Source: Bacteroidota bacterium (GTDB taxonomy: Bacteria > Bacteroidota > Bacteroidia > Bacteroidales > Paludibacteraceae). From it: a stretch of 9,730 nucleotides of DNA. Position 1 is the stretch's first letter. Each line of letters begins with the position of its first letter. Below the pieces are notes generated by a model. That model searched no databases, was not told the origin of the DNA, and worked only from the letters and a program-made list of their open reading frames with translations. The stretch is taken from the NCBI GenBank assembly GCA_022709605.1, contig JAKLIM010000114.1, forward strand, positions 1-9,730, given 5' to 3'. Below are positions 7,913-9,730 of this stretch, one piece after another. Both the position numbers and the translations under genes were made by a program.

Positions 7913-7939
7913 TTTGTTTAAAAAATTTATTTAATTTTG
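7913..7939 (+). promoter_or_regulatory. Candidate promoter for the NlpC/P60-epimerase unit
   Basis: TAATTTTG at 7932-7939 matches the Bacteroidota downstream box TAnnTTTG perfectly. The nearest upstream TTTG (7913-7916) is 15 bases away, shorter than the usual 19-21, so only the downstream box is convincing. It would give a leader of about 155 nt, unusually long, containing the ACGGT/ACCGT inverted repeat. Confidence 0.35.
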
Positions 7940-7971
7940 TGAACTGTTATTCGGCTCAAATAAATGCATTT

Positions 7972-7989
7972 ACGGTTAAATCTGACCGT
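7972..7989 (+). repeat. Small inverted repeat in the NlpC/P60 leader
   Basis: ACGGT (7972-7976) and ACCGT (7985-7989) form 5-bp arms around 8 bases, in an otherwise almost GC-free region. It could be a short operator half-site pair or a weak RNA hairpin in the leader; the stem alone is too short to be stable. No T-run follows, so it is not an intrinsic terminator. Confidence 0.25.
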
Positions 7990-8100
7990 TATAACAAACT
8001 ATTATAATAGAATTCGCTTTTTAAAAAATACTATTAAATAGTCTGATTATAGTTACATAATAATTTATAATTTAATCAAATCATTACAAATTATACAACC

Positions 8101-9321
8101 ATGCGAATCTATTACTACTTTCTTTTATTGTTTTTTATTTCAACTTTTCAATTGAATGGACAGAACGATTTATTAAATGATACGCTCACAAATAGCGAAT
8201 TGTACGAAAAATTGATTTTAACTGTAAAATCAAACTTTGCACCCGATTCCCGCACTGCAATTTTCAATATAAAATCGGATACTACCATTGGAGGAAAAAT
8301 TGTACTTAGGGGTAAAACCAACCTGATAGAAGCTCATGAGGCAATAAAGAATATTTTTACCGAAAAACAAATTCCGTTTATAGATAAAATCAAGCTTTTA
8401 CCGGACAAATCGTTGAATGAAAAAATTTACGGTGTAATTAATAATTCAGTTTCCAATCATAGAACTAAACCTTTGTATGCATCAGAATTAACAACCCAGT
8501 CATTATTAGGAACACCTGTCAATATTCTTGAACGAAATGGTTATTGGTATCGTGTGCAAACGCCCGATAATTACATATCATGGGTAGATTACGGTGGAAT
8601 TCAGTTAATGACTAAGACGGAGATAAATACCTGGTTGACTGCACGGAAGATTGTGTTTTGGAAACAATACGGTCAGAGTTACAAAGAGCCAAACGTTAAT
8701 TCGCAAACTGTATCTGACCTCGTTGTATGCGATGTGCTTAAATATATTTCTACAAATGGAAAATTTGTACACGTTGAATACCCCGATGGAAGAAGGGCTT
8801 ATGTGAAGAAAACAGACTGTCGAGATCATGATGAATGGCTGAAAAACGCAAACCCAACACCCGAAAATATTATAAATTCTGCTTATCTATTCATGGGTTT
8901 GCCTTATCTTTGGGGCGGCGCATCATCAAAAGCGGTTGATTGTTCGGGATTAACTAAAATGGCATATCTTATGAATGGAATTGTTATTCAGCGAGATGCA
9001 TCGCAACAAGCACTTTATGGAGGCTCAATCGTGTCCAATTCAGAGTATGAAAATATTAAACCTGCCGACTTGCTTTTTTTTGGTGAAAAAGATCCCGAAT
9101 CAGGAAAAACATCCGTAATTCATGTGGCTTTATATCTTGGTAATTTTGAGTTTATTCATGCCGCCCGATATGTTACAATTAATAGTTTCGACAAAAATTC
9201 GCCCGTTTACAGCCAATATCGGGTTGATAATTTTTTACATGCAAAAAATTATTCAAACAATATAGATTCTCCGGGCATAGTTAAAATTACGGATTGTGAG
9301 TTTTATAAGATTCGAAAATAA
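8101..9321 (+). CDS. Secreted NlpC/P60 peptidase with SH3-like domains (YkfC-type, cell-wall peptide hydrolase)
   Basis: A 406-residue exported cysteine peptidase of the C40 family, likely a gamma-D-glutamyl-L-diamino acid endopeptidase that releases L-Ala-D-Glu from peptidoglycan stem peptides in the periplasm. The signal peptide is about 1-20 (ending QLNGQ, no lipobox). Residues 35-105 form an extra domain with LRGKTNLIEAHEAI, resembling a BON-like fold. An SH3b domain spans about 108-168 (SNHRTKPLYAS, LLGTPVNILERNGYWYRVQT, SWVD), and a second about 185-240. The catalytic domain spans about 255-380: GLPYLWGGAS, AVDCSGL with nucleophile Cys281, VIHVALYLG with His341, and FIHAA with His353 as third polar residue, all present. 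The ATG at 8101 gives a good signal peptide and there is no Shine-Dalgarno motif. The next gene, a dipeptide epimerase, starts 21 nt after the stop, the classic partner of this peptidase. Exact bond specificity is inferred from family and partner. Confidence 0.93.
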   Translation: MRIYYYFLLLFFISTFQLNGQNDLLNDTLTNSELYEKLILTVKSNFAPDSRTAIFNIKSDTTIGGKIVLRGKTNLIEAHEAIKNIFTEKQIPFIDKIKLLPDKSLNEKIYGVINNSVSNHRTKPLYASELTTQSLLGTPVNILERNGYWYRVQTPDNYISWVDYGGIQLMTKTEINTWLTARKIVFWKQYGQSYKEPNVNSQTVSDLVVCDVLKYISTNGKFVHVEYPDGRRAYVKKTDCRDHDEWLKNANPTPENIINSAYLFMGLPYLWGGASSKAVDCSGLTKMAYLMNGIVIQRDASQQALYGGSIVSNSEYENIKPADLLFFGEKDPESGKTSVIHVALYLGNFEFIHAARYVTINSFDKNSPVYSQYRVDNFLHAKNYSNNIDSPGIVKITDCEFYKIRK

Positions 9322-9342
9322 TACGACATTAAAATCTATAGT

Positions 9343-9730
9343 ATGGGCACAAATCGTCGTGATTTTTTAAAAGTATCAGGCACTTTATTGGGACTTTCGC
9401 TTCTGGAAAATAAGATTTTTTCAGCTCCGTTGTTTAATATTGCTTCGTCAAAATCAAATACTAAAATGAAATTATCATTTCAGAAGTACAACTTAATACT
9501 GAAACATGTATTCACTGTGGCCAGTAATTCAAGAACCTCCACTCCGGTAGTTTTAACCCAAATAGAATACGATGGATTTGTTGGCTACGGCGAAGCTTCC
9601 ATGCCTCCTTACCTGGGCGAAACTCAGGAATCTGTATTGAGTTTTCTGAATAAAGTGGATCTTTCAAAATTCAACGACCCTTTTCGATTGGACGAAATTC
9701 TTGCTTATGTCGATTCAATTGATCAGAAAA
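9343..9730 (+). CDS. L-Ala-D/L-Glu (dipeptide) epimerase with Tat signal, N-terminal part
   Basis: The first 129 codons of an enolase-superfamily protein, open to the right edge. Residues 4-10 are NRRDFLK, a twin-arginine export motif, followed by a hydrophobic core (VSGTLLGLSLL), so it is predicted to cross the inner membrane folded. The mature part begins around residue 40 (KMKLSFQKYNLILKHVF) and shows the enolase N-terminal capping domain typical of Ala-Glu epimerases: SRTSTPVVLTQIEYDG, GYGEASMPPYLGETQESV. These enzymes convert L-Ala-D-Glu from murein to L-Ala-L-Glu, which ordinary peptidases can then degrade. The metal-binding and catalytic lysine residues lie beyond the window and cannot be checked. 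The 21-nt gap to the NlpC/P60 gene implies a shared transcript. An internal Met at residue 42 could start a cytoplasmic form, but the Tat-like leader in frame argues for 9343. Confidence 0.9.
   Translation, partial: MGTNRRDFLKVSGTLLGLSLLENKIFSAPLFNIASSKSNTKMKLSFQKYNLILKHVFTVASNSRTSTPVVLTQIEYDGFVGYGEASMPPYLGETQESVLSFLNKVDLSKFNDPFRLDEILAYVDSIDQK

Larger units (their letters stand above)
7554..8100. other. AT-rich divergent intergenic region (547 bp) between the kinase and NlpC/P60 genes
   Basis: No coding frame of note is present on either strand and the DNA is about 80-85% A+T by eye. It must hold the start signals for both divergent transcription units. Visible structure: a perfect 14-bp palindrome TATAAATATTTATA at 7645-7658; an inverted repeat TTCAATT/AATTGAA (7700-7706 and 7723-7729); a possible plus-strand promoter ending at 7939; and a short GC-containing inverted repeat ACGGT/ACCGT (7972-7976 and 7985-7989). 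In DNA this AT-rich the first two may be chance. I see no tRNA, terminator hairpin or mobile-element end here. Confidence 0.6.

Overview
The window looks like a chromosomal segment of a Bacteroidota bacterium, most likely in the Bacteroidales/Marinilabiliales range. The reasons are an adjacent SusC/SusD pair, lipoproteins with a Cys lipobox followed by acidic residues, gene starts that mostly lack a Shine-Dalgarno sequence, very AT-rich intergenic DNA, and possible matches to the Bacteroidota promoter form (TTG, then TAnnTTTG). The placement rests on protein character only; no rRNA or other taxonomic marker is present.

Layout. On the minus strand, read from about 7634 down to the left edge: a BadF-family amino-sugar kinase (7553-6720), a broken DinD/Bro-N antirepressor-like gene (6623-6179), murQ (6081-5248), a SusC-type TonB-dependent transporter (5108-2085), its SusD-type lipoprotein (2070-439), and the first 135 codons of a small unrecognised lipoprotein (405 to the edge). 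On the plus strand, diverging from a 547-bp AT-rich intergenic region: a secreted NlpC/P60 peptidase with SH3-like domains (8101-9321), then, 21 nt later, a Tat-signal dipeptide epimerase cut by the right edge (9343 onward).

How the genes fit together. Four genes point to peptidoglycan (muropeptide) salvage. The NlpC/P60 enzyme would trim stem peptides to L-Ala-D-Glu, the epimerase would convert that to L-Ala-L-Glu, the kinase would make an amino-sugar 6-phosphate, and MurQ would turn MurNAc-6-phosphate into GlcNAc-6-phosphate plus D-lactate. The SusC/SusD/lipoprotein set sits co-directionally just downstream of murQ, so it is a candidate outer-membrane importer for cell-wall fragments. That link is inferred from gene order alone.

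The main oddities are the DinD-like pseudogene between kinase and murQ, whose deletion junction carries a readable short-repeat signature; a strong AAGGAGG motif with a mini-ORF in the susC leader; and an apparently exported (Tat) version of an epimerase best known as cytoplasmic.
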